DNA of 64,000 bases from Actinomycetota bacterium (lineage in GTDB: Bacteria; Actinomycetota; Acidimicrobiia; Acidimicrobiales; Microtrichaceae). The notes beneath the pieces are model-generated. The model made no database searches, was not told the origin of the DNA, and saw only the letters and a list, made by a program, of their open reading frames with translations. Position 1 is the stretch's first letter, and each line of letters begins with the position of its first letter. Below are positions 15,720-24,494 of this stretch, in pieces. The stretch spans positions 124,001 to 188,000 of the forward strand of contig VGBZ01000001.1 in the NCBI GenBank assembly GCA_016870275.1. Reading direction: 5' to 3'. Both the position numbers and the translations under genes were made by a program.

Positions 15720-18080
15720 CTACCGCCCGGTCACAAACGTGCGGCGGAACACCTGCTCCACCAGTGCAGCCGAGGTCGGGCGGCCGAAGACGAACCCTTG
15801 GCCGTAGCGGCAGCCCAACTGGCGAACAGCAGCGAGCTGTTCGGGGGTCTCGATCCCCTCGGCGATCACGTCGATCCTGAGCGACTCGGCGAGTTGCACC
15901 GCTGCGCTGACCACCACTGCATCGACCGGGTCCTCCGATACCCGCTGAACGAAGGTGGAATCGACCTTGATCGCGTCGACGTTCAGGTCTCGGATACGAG
16001 TGAGCGAGCTGTAGGACGTACCGAAGTCATCGATCGCCAGACGGACTCCTGCGGCCCGGAGGCGGTCGAGCGCGACTCCGAGATCCTCGACGATGTCCAC
16101 GAAAGCCGCCTCGGTGAGTTCGATGCAGATGCGCTCAGGCGGCAGGCCCGATTCGTCGAGCCTGCCGAGGAACTGCTCCACCGCTGCGGGTTGGCTCAAC
16201 TGACGCAGTGAGAGATTGAGCGTGCAGAGCAGATTCGGGTGGGCCGGGAGCCACTGGGCGAAATCGGTGAAAGCGTGGCTCAGGACGATGTCACCGAGTT
16301 GGACGATGAGGCCGGTCTGCTCGGCGACGTCGACGAAGGTTCCGGGATCGAGTGCACCACCGTCGATCGCTCGAATCCGTGCGAGTGCCTCCACACCGAC
16401 GACCGCCCCGCTGAACAGATCGACCACGGGGAGGTACGCCACACCGACCCGGTTCTCAAAGAGCACCCGTTCGAGCTCGAGCTCGAGCCGGTGGCGGTCC
16501 TCGAGACGGAGTTGGTGGGCGTGGTCGAACACGACCACCCGGTTCCGCCCTGAGGCCTTGGCCTCGTACATGGCGGCATCGGCGCGCCCGATGAGCACGT
16601 CGGCGTCGAGCGAGGTGTCGCCGGGTTCGATGACGACGACCCCGATGCTGCCGGCAACGGTCAACTTGAACCCAGCGCTCGCCACCTGACTCGTGAGGGC
16701 ACGCTGAACCTCTGCGATACGGGCATCGACGGTGCCCACGTCCGTGATCGAGAGAATCAGGACGAACTCGTCACCCCCGACACGAGCCACCGTCTCTCCG
16801 GGCCGGGCCGCCAACCGCAACCCCCGGGCCACATCGACGAGCACCCGATCACCATCTGCGTGGCCGAGCAGGTCGTTGACCTGCTTGAACCGGTCGAGGT
16901 CGACGAACGCCACGACGAGGAACACCCCTTCAGCCCGACTGACGAGCATCCGGTCGAGCGTCTCGAAGAGGTTCCGCCTGTTGGCCAGACCGGTGAGAGG
17001 ATCGGTGTCGACCTGACGACGGAGTTGCTCCTCGGCGAACCGTCGAGCGGTCTCGTCGATCACGGCGACCACCGTCCCGACTCGCCGGCCGAAGTCGTCC
17101 CACTCTCCCTGCAACGAGACCGACACTGCCCTGCGGCGGGACCGACCGGTCAACAGCCAGAGCGTGTCGGTCTGCGGCGGTCCGCCCGGCTCGAGCTCCG
17201 AACATGAGGCGATTAGGGCATCGGCCTTCTCAGGCGGCATGGCGTCGCGCCAACCGTCCCCCTCTGACTCCCTGCGGCCGATACCGCTCACCTCGGCCCA
17301 TGCGTCATTGGCGTAGATGCACGCACCTTCTTTGTCAAACTGCAGGATCCCGATCGGAGCGTTGCGAACGAGTCTCCGGAATCGAAGATTCGTGGCCTCC
17401 CCGATCTGTGCCTGGCGGGCGGCATGAACTGCTCCGAAATGGTCGACCACCTGCCGCACGAGCGTCACGTCCTCCTGCGTGAACTCCGGCCGTTTCGCCA
17501 GACTGCGGACGACGATGACCGCTCCGGCAGAATCCGGCGTCCGCGACCAGGGCACCACGATCATCGACACGTCACCGCTCTGCTGCAGCAGGGGAAGGCC
17601 GATGCCGAGTGAGGACTCGAGGTCGTCGATCCGGAGCCGTTCGACGAGCAGTGCCGAACCGCTGCGAACGAGCAGCCACGGCGGCAGATCGAGCGATTCC
17701 GCGTGCTCCACCCGTTTCAGGAGTTGGACCATCCCGGCGAGCAGGGTGTCGTCGACCCCGTGGGAGGCACCGAGCTCACCCACGATCCCGGGCTGCACCG
17801 AGCCGGGAACGGTGGCGATGCTCACGTCGGCGAAGTCGCCGGCGAGTGCCCGGACGAGGACGTCGAGCACCATCGTGGGTGTTGATGCCCGCCCGATGTC
17901 GATGGCGAGTTGGTCGAGCCGCTCGAGTGCGTCGGCGCTCGACCGGAGGGAGGCGAGCACCTCGGCGGATGCGGCCTGCCCCGGCGAGCCAGTCATACGG
18001 TCGACACGGCCCGGGATTGGGCGCTCCGGTTCATCGGGTGGCAGGAAGCGGGTTCCATCGAGTGGCTCATCGTCGATCAC
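15720..18080 (-). CDS. GAF-PAS-GGDEF-EAL cyclic-di-GMP signalling protein
   Basis: 786-residue cytoplasmic protein. An N-terminal GAF-like region (about 45-210) is followed by a PAS domain (about 215-330; RNAPIGILQFDKEGACIYAN). The GGDEF diguanylate-cyclase domain has an intact active site (ARVGGDEFVLIL, near residue 437). The EAL phosphodiesterase domain has intact catalytic elements: VEALARI (~564), CIELTE, AIDDFGTSYSSL, IKVDSTFV, AEGIETPEQ and the closing GQGFVFGRP. Both halves appear catalytically competent, so the net activity cannot be predicted; the GAF and PAS domains presumably set the balance. GTG 18080 overlaps the GDPD stop as GTGA, which argues for translational coupling. There is no membrane segment. 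Confidence 0.93.
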   Translation of the reverse strand: MIDDEPLDGTRFLPPDEPERPIPGRVDRMTGSPGQAASAEVLASLRSSADALERLDQLAIDIGRASTPTMVLDVLVRALAGDFADVSIATVPGSVQPGIVGELGASHGVDDTLLAGMVQLLKRVEHAESLDLPPWLLVRSGSALLVERLRIDDLESSLGIGLPLLQQSGDVSMIVVPWSRTPDSAGAVIVVRSLAKRPEFTQEDVTLVRQVVDHFGAVHAARQAQIGEATNLRFRRLVRNAPIGILQFDKEGACIYANDAWAEVSGIGRRESEGDGWRDAMPPEKADALIASCSELEPGGPPQTDTLWLLTGRSRRRAVSVSLQGEWDDFGRRVGTVVAVIDETARRFAEEQLRRQVDTDPLTGLANRRNLFETLDRMLVSRAEGVFLVVAFVDLDRFKQVNDLLGHADGDRVLVDVARGLRLAARPGETVARVGGDEFVLILSITDVGTVDARIAEVQRALTSQVASAGFKLTVAGSIGVVVIEPGDTSLDADVLIGRADAAMYEAKASGRNRVVVFDHAHQLRLEDRHRLELELERVLFENRVGVAYLPVVDLFSGAVVGVEALARIRAIDGGALDPGTFVDVAEQTGLIVQLGDIVLSHAFTDFAQWLPAHPNLLCTLNLSLRQLSQPAAVEQFLGRLDESGLPPERICIELTEAAFVDIVEDLGVALDRLRAAGVRLAIDDFGTSYSSLTRIRDLNVDAIKVDSTFVQRVSEDPVDAVVVSAAVQLAESLRIDVIAEGIETPEQLAAVRQLGCRYGQGFVFGRPTSAALVEQVFRRTFVTGR

Positions 18081-18820
18081 GCAGGCCGACTTCCACCACG
18101 ATGTCCGGTTCGCCCGGGTCTGACCGCCGCGAGGATCCGGTCCGGTGCGTCGGTGATGACGGCATCGACACCGAAGCTCGCCAGTTCGACGGCTCGTGCG
18201 CCGTCATTGACGGTCCAGGTGTTGACGGACAACCCGACAGCGGCGCACCGGCCGACGAGATCGGCATCGACACACGGATCCCACGGGTGCACTGCCTGAT
18301 GACCCCGGTCGGCGATCTCCTCGATGATGGACTCCCCGGACCGCAGATCGGCGATCAGAAACCCCGTCGGCAGATCGGCTGAGCGTTCGACGATGCGCTC
18401 GAGCGTCAGGGCGTCGAAACTCGACACGATCACCCGATCGACCCACTCCCGAGCGTCGAGCAGGTCGACCACGGCATCAGCAACGTCGACGGAGTGGCGA
18501 ACGTGATCGCCGCCGAGGTCCCCGGGCGAGTTCTTCACCTCCACGTTCACGAGCAGACCGGAGCACGCATCGAGTGCCGCAGTGAGGTCACACGTCCCGA
18601 ACGGAGCGGCGCTCAGAGGAACGTCCCAGAGCGTTCGCCCGTCGCGATACCACGCATCGTGGTGAACGATAAGCTCCCCTGCGGCGTTGAGCCGGACGTC
18701 GAGTTCCACGCCGTCCGCACCCTGCTCCACAGCTTCACGAAAGGCCACCAGAGTGTTCTCGGGGTGAGTGGCGGATGCACCTCGGTGGCCGAATACGAGG
18801 ATTCCGGTACCGCTGGACAT
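18077..18820 (-). CDS. Glycerophosphodiester phosphodiesterase
   Basis: 247-residue GDPD-family enzyme that hydrolyses glycerophosphodiesters to glycerol-3-phosphate and an alcohol. The N-terminal signature FGHRGASATHPENTLVAFREA has the catalytic His and the Glu-Asn pair. GADGVELDVRLNAAGELIVHHD supplies the metal-binding Glu and Asp and the second His. NVEVKNS and NTWTVNDG are further conserved parts, and VDAVITDAPD closes the barrel. No signal peptide is present, so it is cytoplasmic. ATG 18820 starts the operon GDPD, GGDEF-EAL, etfB, etfA. Confidence 0.92.
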   Translation of the reverse strand: MSSGTGILVFGHRGASATHPENTLVAFREAVEQGADGVELDVRLNAAGELIVHHDAWYRDGRTLWDVPLSAAPFGTCDLTAALDACSGLLVNVEVKNSPGDLGGDHVRHSVDVADAVVDLLDAREWVDRVIVSSFDALTLERIVERSADLPTGFLIADLRSGESIIEEIADRGHQAVHPWDPCVDADLVGRCAAVGLSVNTWTVNDGARAVELASFGVDAVITDAPDRILAAVRPGRTGHRGGSRPA

Positions 18821-19075
18821 GTTGGCGAAACTTTCCCTTTACACGGTGAGTGGTTGGCAGTACGGTCTGCTTGTTCTAGGTTTCACAAGTTCCCAGCTCG
18901 CCTGCGTCCGCAGCGGACCCGAGCGGGAAACCAGTGTCACCAGAATCATGCTCCAGATCTCATCGGACCGCATCCGTTGTCTCCTGAGCTTGAGGGAATC
19001 GGGCCGCTGCCCGACCCCGCAGATCATCACACCGAACCAAACCTCGACGTCGAGTAGATCGACAAGGAAGCGACC
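18821..19075. promoter_or_regulatory. Divergent intergenic region (GDPD / whiB1-like)
   Basis: A 255-bp AT-richer gap between divergent starts. On the plus strand TTGGCA (18854-18859) and TAGGTT (18877-18882) with a 17-bp spacer are a possible -35/-10 pair for the whiB gene, leaving a leader of about 190 bases. A clear ribosome-binding site, AAGGAAG (19063-19069), precedes the whiB GTG. No operator was recognised. The promoter call is weak; the ribosome-binding site is good. Confidence 0.35.
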
Positions 19076-19375
19076 GTGGCACTCTCCTCCACCCGGAATC
19101 TGGACCTCGCCAACGACAATTGGCGTGACGGCTCGGCCTGCCGTGACACCGACCCGACCCTGTTCTTCCCGATCGGCACCACCGGTGCGGCCATCGACCA
19201 GATCGCCTCGGCCAAGGCCGTGTGTCAGACCTGCGACGTCAAGGAACCCTGCCTCGAGTTCGCCCTCAGCACCAATCAGGACTCCGGCGTGTGGGGTGGC
19301 ACCTCAGAGGACGAGCGCCGCAAACTCCGACGAGCCTGGGTGGCACGTCAGCGCGCCGCACTCGCCGCCGGCTGA
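19076..19375 (+). CDS. whiB1: WhiB-family Fe-S transcription factor, WhiB1/WblE-like
   Basis: 99-residue WhiB protein. Cys22, Cys50, Cys53 and Cys59 (CRDTDPTLFFP ... CQTCDVKEPC) are the ligands for the NO/O2-sensitive [4Fe-4S] cluster. The turn GVWGG at 71-75 is followed by the basic tail RRKLRRAW for DNA contact. WhiB1-type proteins bind region 4 of the primary sigma factor. The assignment to WhiB1 rests on DPTLFFPIG and NQDSGVWGGTSEDERR and on the convergent pdtaS neighbour, which matches the Rv3219 (whiB1)-Rv3220c (pdtaS) arrangement known in Mycobacterium tuberculosis. GTG 19076 has a good ribosome-binding site. Confidence 0.92.
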   Translation: MALSSTRNLDLANDNWRDGSACRDTDPTLFFPIGTTGAAIDQIASAKAVCQTCDVKEPCLEFALSTNQDSGVWGGTSEDERRKLRRAWVARQRAALAAG

Positions 19376-19385
19376 GGACACACAA

Positions 19386-20999
19386 TCACAGTCCGACGGA
19401 TGGCGGAGACGAGGACGGTCGGACTTCTTGGGTGTCGGGCTGTGACGCAACCGGCACGACCACCGTCACGATCGTTCCACGACGACCCGGCGGCCCGTCG
19501 CCGTCGTCAAAGCGAATCGTACCGGAGAGCTCCTCGATGAGTCCCCGTACGATCGTGAGTCCGAGCGACTCGCTCACCTGCTGATCGGTACCGGAGGGTA
19601 AACCGACCCCGTCGTCGAGCACCTGGAGTTCGAGTTCGGCTGGTCGCCGCCGGAGCCGAACGAGCACCGTCGGACGCTCGAGACCGCCAACGATCTCCCT
19701 GGGATAGGCGTGATCGACCACATTCTGGAGCAGTTCGGTCGTGAGGACGGCGAGGGAGGTCGCCTCTGGCGACGGCAGGCGACCGGCGTCGCCCTCGATG
19801 GTGAACTCGACCCGGGTCTCCGGCGAGGTGAGGCCCTCCTCGACCGTGCGCACGAGCGGACTGAGCGCCTCGCCGAAGTCGACGTCGTCACCGGAACTGC
19901 GGGAGAGCGTCTCGTGGACGATCGCGATGGAGCGGATCCGCCGGACGGACTCGTCGATCGCCGCTTTGGCCGACGGCTCGGTCAGTCGACGACCCTGGAG
20001 GCGCAACAACGACGAGATGGTCTGGAGGTTGTTCTTGACCCGATGGTGGATCTCCTTGATCGTTGCGTCCTTCGACACGAGCTCCCGGTCCCGTAGCCGG
20101 ACCTCGGTCACGTCACGGACGAGGACGACCGCCCCACGGATGCGCCGATCAGCGATCAGCGGGAGGCACCGCAGCGTGATCGTCGCACCGTTGCGCTCGA
20201 CCTCCTCCACCGTCGGTCTCCCGTTGAAGTACGCCCGATAGGTGGCGCTCGTCTCTGCGCCGAGCGCAGCGAGGTGCTCCCCCCGCAGGCGGCGGGTCAC
20301 CCCGAGCCGACGCATCGCCGACACGGCGTTCGGGGAGGCGAAGGAGACGCGACCATCGGCATCGAGGACGAAGACACCGTCGCCGACTCGCGGGCCCCCG
20401 GTGGAGACGACCTCCTCCTCGTCGTAGGGGAAGGTTCCGTCGACGAGCATCGCTGCGAGTTGCCGAAACACCTCTTCGTACTGCGTCGAGAGATCGCTCG
20501 CCTGCGGATCGAGTTCCAGCGAGGCCTCTCGCGCCACCACAGCTACCGCTCGCCCGGCGTGACGAACGGGGATCGCCGTCACGAACACCGCCTCGCTGGC
20601 CAGGTTGGATTCGACCTCGCCGGACTCGATTCGTTCGTGCTCGAGGGCCGCAGCGACGAGCGGTCGCTGATCAGCGGCGACGATCCGACCCACCACGTCG
20701 ACGGGCAGGAGAGTCGTGGCGGTGTTGGGCCGAACATGGTTCGCAATCAACAGACGGGGCGACTCGTTGCTGACCGGGGCCAGCGGGACGTACAACAAGA
20801 GGTCCGAGAAGGCGAGATCTGCGAGCAGGTCCCATGCGGCCACCAATCGTCGTAGGTGGCGGGCTGCTGCAGCGTCGATGGGGGGAACGACGACCGCCAC
20901 CTGCTCGGCAGTGAAGTCCCCGTCGCTCGCCGGGAGATTGCGCGCCGCTGCGAGATCACCCTGAGGTCCAGGGCCCGGAAACTGCGGTTCTCCGCTCAC
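19386..20999 (-). CDS. pdtaS: PdtaS-type sensor histidine kinase
   Basis: 537-residue cytoplasmic kinase without membrane segments. It has an N-terminal GAF-like sensor (about 1-190), a PAS domain (about 200-310; VFVLDADGRVSFASPNAVSA) and a HisKA_2 dimerisation domain with the phospho-acceptor in KEIHHRVKNNLQTISSLLRL. The HATPase has N-box LTTELLQNVVDHAY, LDDGVGLPSG and SLGLTIVRGL. In mycobacteria PdtaS phosphorylates PdtaR, an ANTAR RNA-binding antiterminator; no ANTAR regulator is seen in this window. GTG 20999 overlaps the arsA stop as GTGA, which decides the start over GTG 21005. Its stop is 10 bp from the convergent whiB1-like gene. Confidence 0.9.
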   Translation of the reverse strand: MSGEPQFPGPGPQGDLAAARNLPASDGDFTAEQVAVVVPPIDAAAARHLRRLVAAWDLLADLAFSDLLLYVPLAPVSNESPRLLIANHVRPNTATTLLPVDVVGRIVAADQRPLVAAALEHERIESGEVESNLASEAVFVTAIPVRHAGRAVAVVAREASLELDPQASDLSTQYEEVFRQLAAMLVDGTFPYDEEEVVSTGGPRVGDGVFVLDADGRVSFASPNAVSAMRRLGVTRRLRGEHLAALGAETSATYRAYFNGRPTVEEVERNGATITLRCLPLIADRRIRGAVVLVRDVTEVRLRDRELVSKDATIKEIHHRVKNNLQTISSLLRLQGRRLTEPSAKAAIDESVRRIRSIAIVHETLSRSSGDDVDFGEALSPLVRTVEEGLTSPETRVEFTIEGDAGRLPSPEATSLAVLTTELLQNVVDHAYPREIVGGLERPTVLVRLRRRPAELELQVLDDGVGLPSGTDQQVSESLGLTIVRGLIEELSGTIRFDDGDGPPGRRGTIVTVVVPVASQPDTQEVRPSSSPPSVGL

Positions 21000-22153
21000 G
21001 ACCACAGCCTGCCACCGAGGTTGAGCAGTCCGGCCAGGGAATGGATGTCGCCCTCGAGCGCCGGCACCGACAAGCAGAGGTCAGCGGCGGTGGACAACTC
21101 CGCCCGCTGCTCGGCCTCCCGGCGGGCGACCACCTGGTAGTCGAGGTAGCTCTGCCCGACCCCGGTCAGAACCGATTCCATCGGGGCTCCGACGTCGAGC
21201 CCGAGCATCGAGGTGAACGACTCGGCCAGGCCGCCGGACTCCCGGGTGAGACGACGGGCCACTCCCGTCGCCGAGCGGTCGAGGAGGAACTCGGGGAGCA
21301 CCCGGTTCAACACGAGAGCGCCGACGTGGTATTGACGACGAGTGAGGAGGTCCAGGAAGAACGCCGCCTCGCGAGCCGGGGCGACCTCCAGCGTCGCGAT
21401 CACCAGGAAGGTCGTCTGCGGACCGCCGAGGAGCATGGTCACGGCCCTCGCCCGCTCGACGAAGCCGTCGTACATGGTCTGGAACAGGATGAAGAACTCG
21501 GCGATGTCCTCGAGGAATTGGGTTCCGAGGATCCGATCCGCCACGGAGTAGAACGGCCGAGAGGCCAGATTCACCAGCCGCGACCGATACGGCGCGATCA
21601 ACCAACGCAGCAGGGGCGATGAGAAGAAGTCGGCCATGCGGTCGGGCGCGTCGAGGAAGTCGATGGCGTTGCGGGTGGGCGGGGTGTCCACGACGACCAG
21701 GTCGTAGCGACCCGAGGCATGGATCTCGTAGAGCCGCTCCATGGCGACGTAGTCGTGGCTCTGGACGAAGCGGCCTGTGATGTTCTGGTAGAGCGGGTTG
21801 GCCAGGATCGCCTCGCGTGTGGCGACATCAGGAGCGTGCTGGCAGACCAAGTCGTCCCAGGACTGCTTCGTGTCGAGCATCGCCACCCAGAGTTCGCCGG
21901 CCGCCTCGACGCCCGCAGCCGAGTACGCCTCGGGTGGCACCCGGGTCTCGACGTTCCCGAATTCCTGAACCCCGAGCGCCGAGGCGAGCCGTCGGGCTGG
22001 ATCAACGGTCAGGACGAGTACCTTGGCTTCGAGTTCGGCCGCCGCCGTCGCAGCGACCGACGCGGCGATGGTCGTCTTGCCGACGCCACCGGAACCGGTC
22101 GACACGACGATCTCTTTGGCCGAACAGAGCTGTTCGAGGCCGGGCGCCGCCAT
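20996..22153 (-). CDS. ArsA/Get3-family ATPase, first of a pair (promoter-distal)
   Basis: 385-residue ArsA-type P-loop ATPase. The nucleotide loop at about 18-28 reads STGSGGVGKTT: the signature lysine of the deviant Walker A motif (KGGxGKT) is replaced by serine. Other parts: VLTVDPARRLASALG (switch-like), LVVVDTPPTRNAIDFLDAPD and the insertion PFYSVADRILG. Mycobacteria carry a similar ArsA-like pair (Rv3679/Rv3680, known as BagAB), reported as an anion-type ATPase; this gene and the next likely form the equivalent heterodimer. Its ATG overlaps the upstream gene's stop (TGATG). No arsenic-resistance genes lie nearby, so arsenite transport is unlikely. Confidence 0.87.
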   Translation of the reverse strand: MAAPGLEQLCSAKEIVVSTGSGGVGKTTIAASVAATAAAELEAKVLVLTVDPARRLASALGVQEFGNVETRVPPEAYSAAGVEAAGELWVAMLDTKQSWDDLVCQHAPDVATREAILANPLYQNITGRFVQSHDYVAMERLYEIHASGRYDLVVVDTPPTRNAIDFLDAPDRMADFFSSPLLRWLIAPYRSRLVNLASRPFYSVADRILGTQFLEDIAEFFILFQTMYDGFVERARAVTMLLGGPQTTFLVIATLEVAPAREAAFFLDLLTRRQYHVGALVLNRVLPEFLLDRSATGVARRLTRESGGLAESFTSMLGLDVGAPMESVLTGVGQSYLDYQVVARREAEQRAELSTAADLCLSVPALEGDIHSLAGLLNLGGRLWS

Positions 22154-23112
22154 CAGTAACCCAGCTCGTCGCTGATGGCCTGAGCCAGCACCGAGGTGGC
22201 CCGCACGCCGTGCGCCCGATGGAACAGGAACGGGAGGTACAGCAACGGCACCGTCGAACCGATCCCCTCCCGCAGACGGGTCAGGTGCTGGACCCGACTC
22301 CGACGCAGCCGAACGGCGAGCTCGGCCCCGGCGACGACCTCGTCGACCGGATCGCCGAGCTCACTGCGCAACAACGCTGCGCCATCGGGTTCCCGGAGTC
22401 GATCGAAGACCTCGGATTCGGGTCGGGAGAAGATCTCAGGGAGCACCCGGTTGACCAGCACCGACGCCACGTCGATGTCGGTCTCGTTGCGGAGGCGGGC
22501 GAGCAGTTCGAGTGTCTCGGTCGTCGGCATCTCCTCGGGGATGGTCACCACGACCACACCGGTGACGTTGGCATCGGTCAGCAGCTCGATCATCCAGTCG
22601 GTCTGGGCGCGGACGAGTCCGACCTTGACCAGATCGTTGATCGCGACCGGAGAGGCGAGCTGACCGACGACGTGGCCGGTCGCTGAGGCGTCGACGACGA
22701 CGAGGTCGTAGTTCCGCTCGCGCACCTCGTAGGCGAGCTTGCCGACGGTCAAGATCTCCTTGACGCCCGGGGCGGCGCTCGCCACGAAGTCGAACGTTCG
22801 AGCGATCGGCCCGAGGCGGGTGACGAGCGGGATCCTGAGGTTGAGCCGCAGGTACTCCTGCATCGACGCCTCGGTGTCCATCGCCATGGCGAACAGGTTC
22901 GGGCGGACCTCGAGCGGATCGAACCGGAGCGGCCCGACGCCGAGGAAATCAGCGAGGTTGCCCTTGGCGTCGACCTCGCACACGAGGGTGCGCTGGCCTC
23001 GGGATGCAGCGAGCCATGCGATCGCTGCGGCCGACGACGTCTTGCCGACCCCACCCTTTCCGGTGACGAAGATCAGACGCCGCTCGAGCAGTCCCAGCGC
23101 CGAACGACTCAC
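22153..23112 (-). CDS. ArsA/Get3-family ATPase, second of the pair (promoter-proximal)
   Basis: 319-residue ArsA-type ATPase with a complete deviant Walker A motif, FVTGKGGVGKTSSAAA (about 15-30), including the signature lysine that the partner lacks. It also has VCEVDAKGNLADFLGV, LVVVDASATGHVVGQLASP and the C-terminal LPFLFHRAHG. Starts with GTG 23112, 9 bp after the DUF3107 stop. Together with the downstream ATPase it is predicted to form an asymmetric heterodimer. Substrate or client is unknown; Get3-like membrane-protein targeting or anion handling are both possible. Confidence 0.87.
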   Translation of the reverse strand: MSRSALGLLERRLIFVTGKGGVGKTSSAAAIAWLAASRGQRTLVCEVDAKGNLADFLGVGPLRFDPLEVRPNLFAMAMDTEASMQEYLRLNLRIPLVTRLGPIARTFDFVASAAPGVKEILTVGKLAYEVRERNYDLVVVDASATGHVVGQLASPVAINDLVKVGLVRAQTDWMIELLTDANVTGVVVVTIPEEMPTTETLELLARLRNETDIDVASVLVNRVLPEIFSRPESEVFDRLREPDGAALLRSELGDPVDEVVAGAELAVRLRRSRVQHLTRLREGIGSTVPLLYLPFLFHRAHGVRATSVLAQAISDELGY

Positions 23113-23121
23113 GCGATCTGA

Positions 23122-23355
23122 TCAGGCCGTGAAGCCGAACGAGCGACCCTCGTCGACTGCGCCGATCTCGACGTAGGCGATCTTGTCGGCGGGAACACCG
23201 ACCTCTCGACCCTTGCGGTCGACGAGCCACAGCACCCCCTCGTCGGATGCCACTGCCGCCTCCACCCGACCACGGATCTCGGCCCCGTCAGCGTCATCGG
23301 GAAGCTGCACCTCGAGCTCCTTCACCGAGTAGGTCACTCCGATGCGAACGTCCAC
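23122..23355 (-). CDS. DUF3107 family protein
   Basis: 77-residue conserved actinobacterial protein (the family of M. tuberculosis Rv3208A). The sequence DVRIGVTYSVKELEVQLPDD opens the family, and VLWLVDRKGREVGVPADKIA with YVEIGAVDEGRSFGFTA closes it. The function is unknown; it is small, acidic and probably beta-rich. It is the first gene of the DUF3107-ArsA-ArsA-pdtaS operon. GTG 23355 is the only sensible start. Confidence 0.88.
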   Translation of the reverse strand: MDVRIGVTYSVKELEVQLPDDADGAEIRGRVEAAVASDEGVLWLVDRKGREVGVPADKIAYVEIGAVDEGRSFGFTA

Positions 23356-23453
23356 GTGGTCGACTCCTGCAGATTTTTGGCCTCGAATCGCCCTGATGCG
23401 ATCGGGTCGCTCATGCTACCGACCGGCCACAGCCCCGTCGATGCAGGGCGGCC

Positions 23454-24467
23454 TCACCCCGGCAGGCGCACGATCCTGCCCGCCCCGTACTCGCTCACCA
23501 GAATGCCGCCGTCACTCGAGGGTGCCAGCGAGTGCGGCCCCTGCAGCCCGTCGACCACCGTCGAGGCGGCACCGCCGGAGGAAGGCACTGCCACCACCCG
23601 ACCCTCGACGAACAGCGCCACGAGTACCTCGTCGCCGTCTGCGGCCACACCGGTCGGGGTCGAACCGGGGGCGAATCGGGCGATCGGTTCCACCACACCG
23701 GGACACGGACCCTCCGGCCGACACGCCGGCCATCCCAGGTCCACCGGTGCACCTCCGGCGCCCGGCGACGGCAGCGGGAACCGCACCAGCAGGTCGGGCG
23801 GCGGGACCCGGGCGTCACCGATCTCGGTGACCACCAGGTCGCCATCGTCGACAGCGGTGGCGTAGGCGTTCTTGGCACCCACACCGACGACCGTCGGTTC
23901 CTGCTGCGGATCCGTCGCCGGCACCGACCACAGCGTGGCGCTCCTTGGGGCCGGCGCCCCATCAAGGAGCGTTCCGGTCGTGGCGAACAGGACACGACCG
24001 TCAGGGGTCACCGAGAGCGACCCCTGGCTGCGTCCGTTGTTGGGGAGTCCGGTCTCCACCGACTCGAGCGCACCGAGTGAGCCACCGGGTCCCGACCAGT
24101 CGGCCCGATCGAGTGAGGTGGCCTGAGCGACCCAGATCGCTCCGGGTGTGACGGCGACCCCGGTGGGCACGTCGAGTCCGTCGAGGAGAACCTCACGTCC
24201 ACCGTCCGGGCGCACCAGGACGACCTCTCCGGTGCCGTCGGCCTCGTCGCCTGCGATCTGCGCCACCACGAACGATCCGTCGTCGAGGGGGACGAACTGA
24301 GTCGGGCGGTCGAGGCCGTCGACGATCACCTCGATCGGTGGTTCACCCTCGGCCCGCTCCGGTGCAGGTCCGCCCCCGCACGCACCGATGGTGGCCACCG
24401 CAGCAGCGAGGGCCGCCAACCGGACGAATGAACGCACGCCTTCTCGCCGACCCGGGCTCCGCACCAT
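23454..24467 (-). CDS. Secreted beta-propeller lipoprotein (ScyD/glucose-sorbosone dehydrogenase-like)
   Basis: 337-residue lipoprotein. The signal segment SFVRLAALAAAVATIGAC ends in lipobox TIGAC, and the mature part is a six-bladed-propeller-like sequence: LDRPTQFVPLDDGSFVVAQI, VLLDGLDVPTGVAVTPG, SLSVTPDGRVLFATTGT, GPHSLAPSSDGGILVSEYGA and GRIVRLPG. This pattern matches ScyD/ScyE and PQQ-dependent sugar dehydrogenase-like folds, but no PQQ or calcium site could be confirmed. It may therefore be a non-enzymatic propeller. ATG 24467 is used; GTG 24434 (MRSFVRLAA) would give a cleaner signal peptide. It follows the sigma factor and its broken partner gene and could be in their transcript. Confidence 0.75.
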   Translation of the reverse strand: MVRSPGRREGVRSFVRLAALAAAVATIGACGGGPAPERAEGEPPIEVIVDGLDRPTQFVPLDDGSFVVAQIAGDEADGTGEVVLVRPDGGREVLLDGLDVPTGVAVTPGAIWVAQATSLDRADWSGPGGSLGALESVETGLPNNGRSQGSLSVTPDGRVLFATTGTLLDGAPAPRSATLWSVPATDPQQEPTVVGVGAKNAYATAVDDGDLVVTEIGDARVPPPDLLVRFPLPSPGAGGAPVDLGWPACRPEGPCPGVVEPIARFAPGSTPTGVAADGDEVLVALFVEGRVVAVPSSGGAASTVVDGLQGPHSLAPSSDGGILVSEYGAGRIVRLPG

Positions 24468-24494
24468 CCCCGGAGTCTGCCCGTCACGAGGCGC

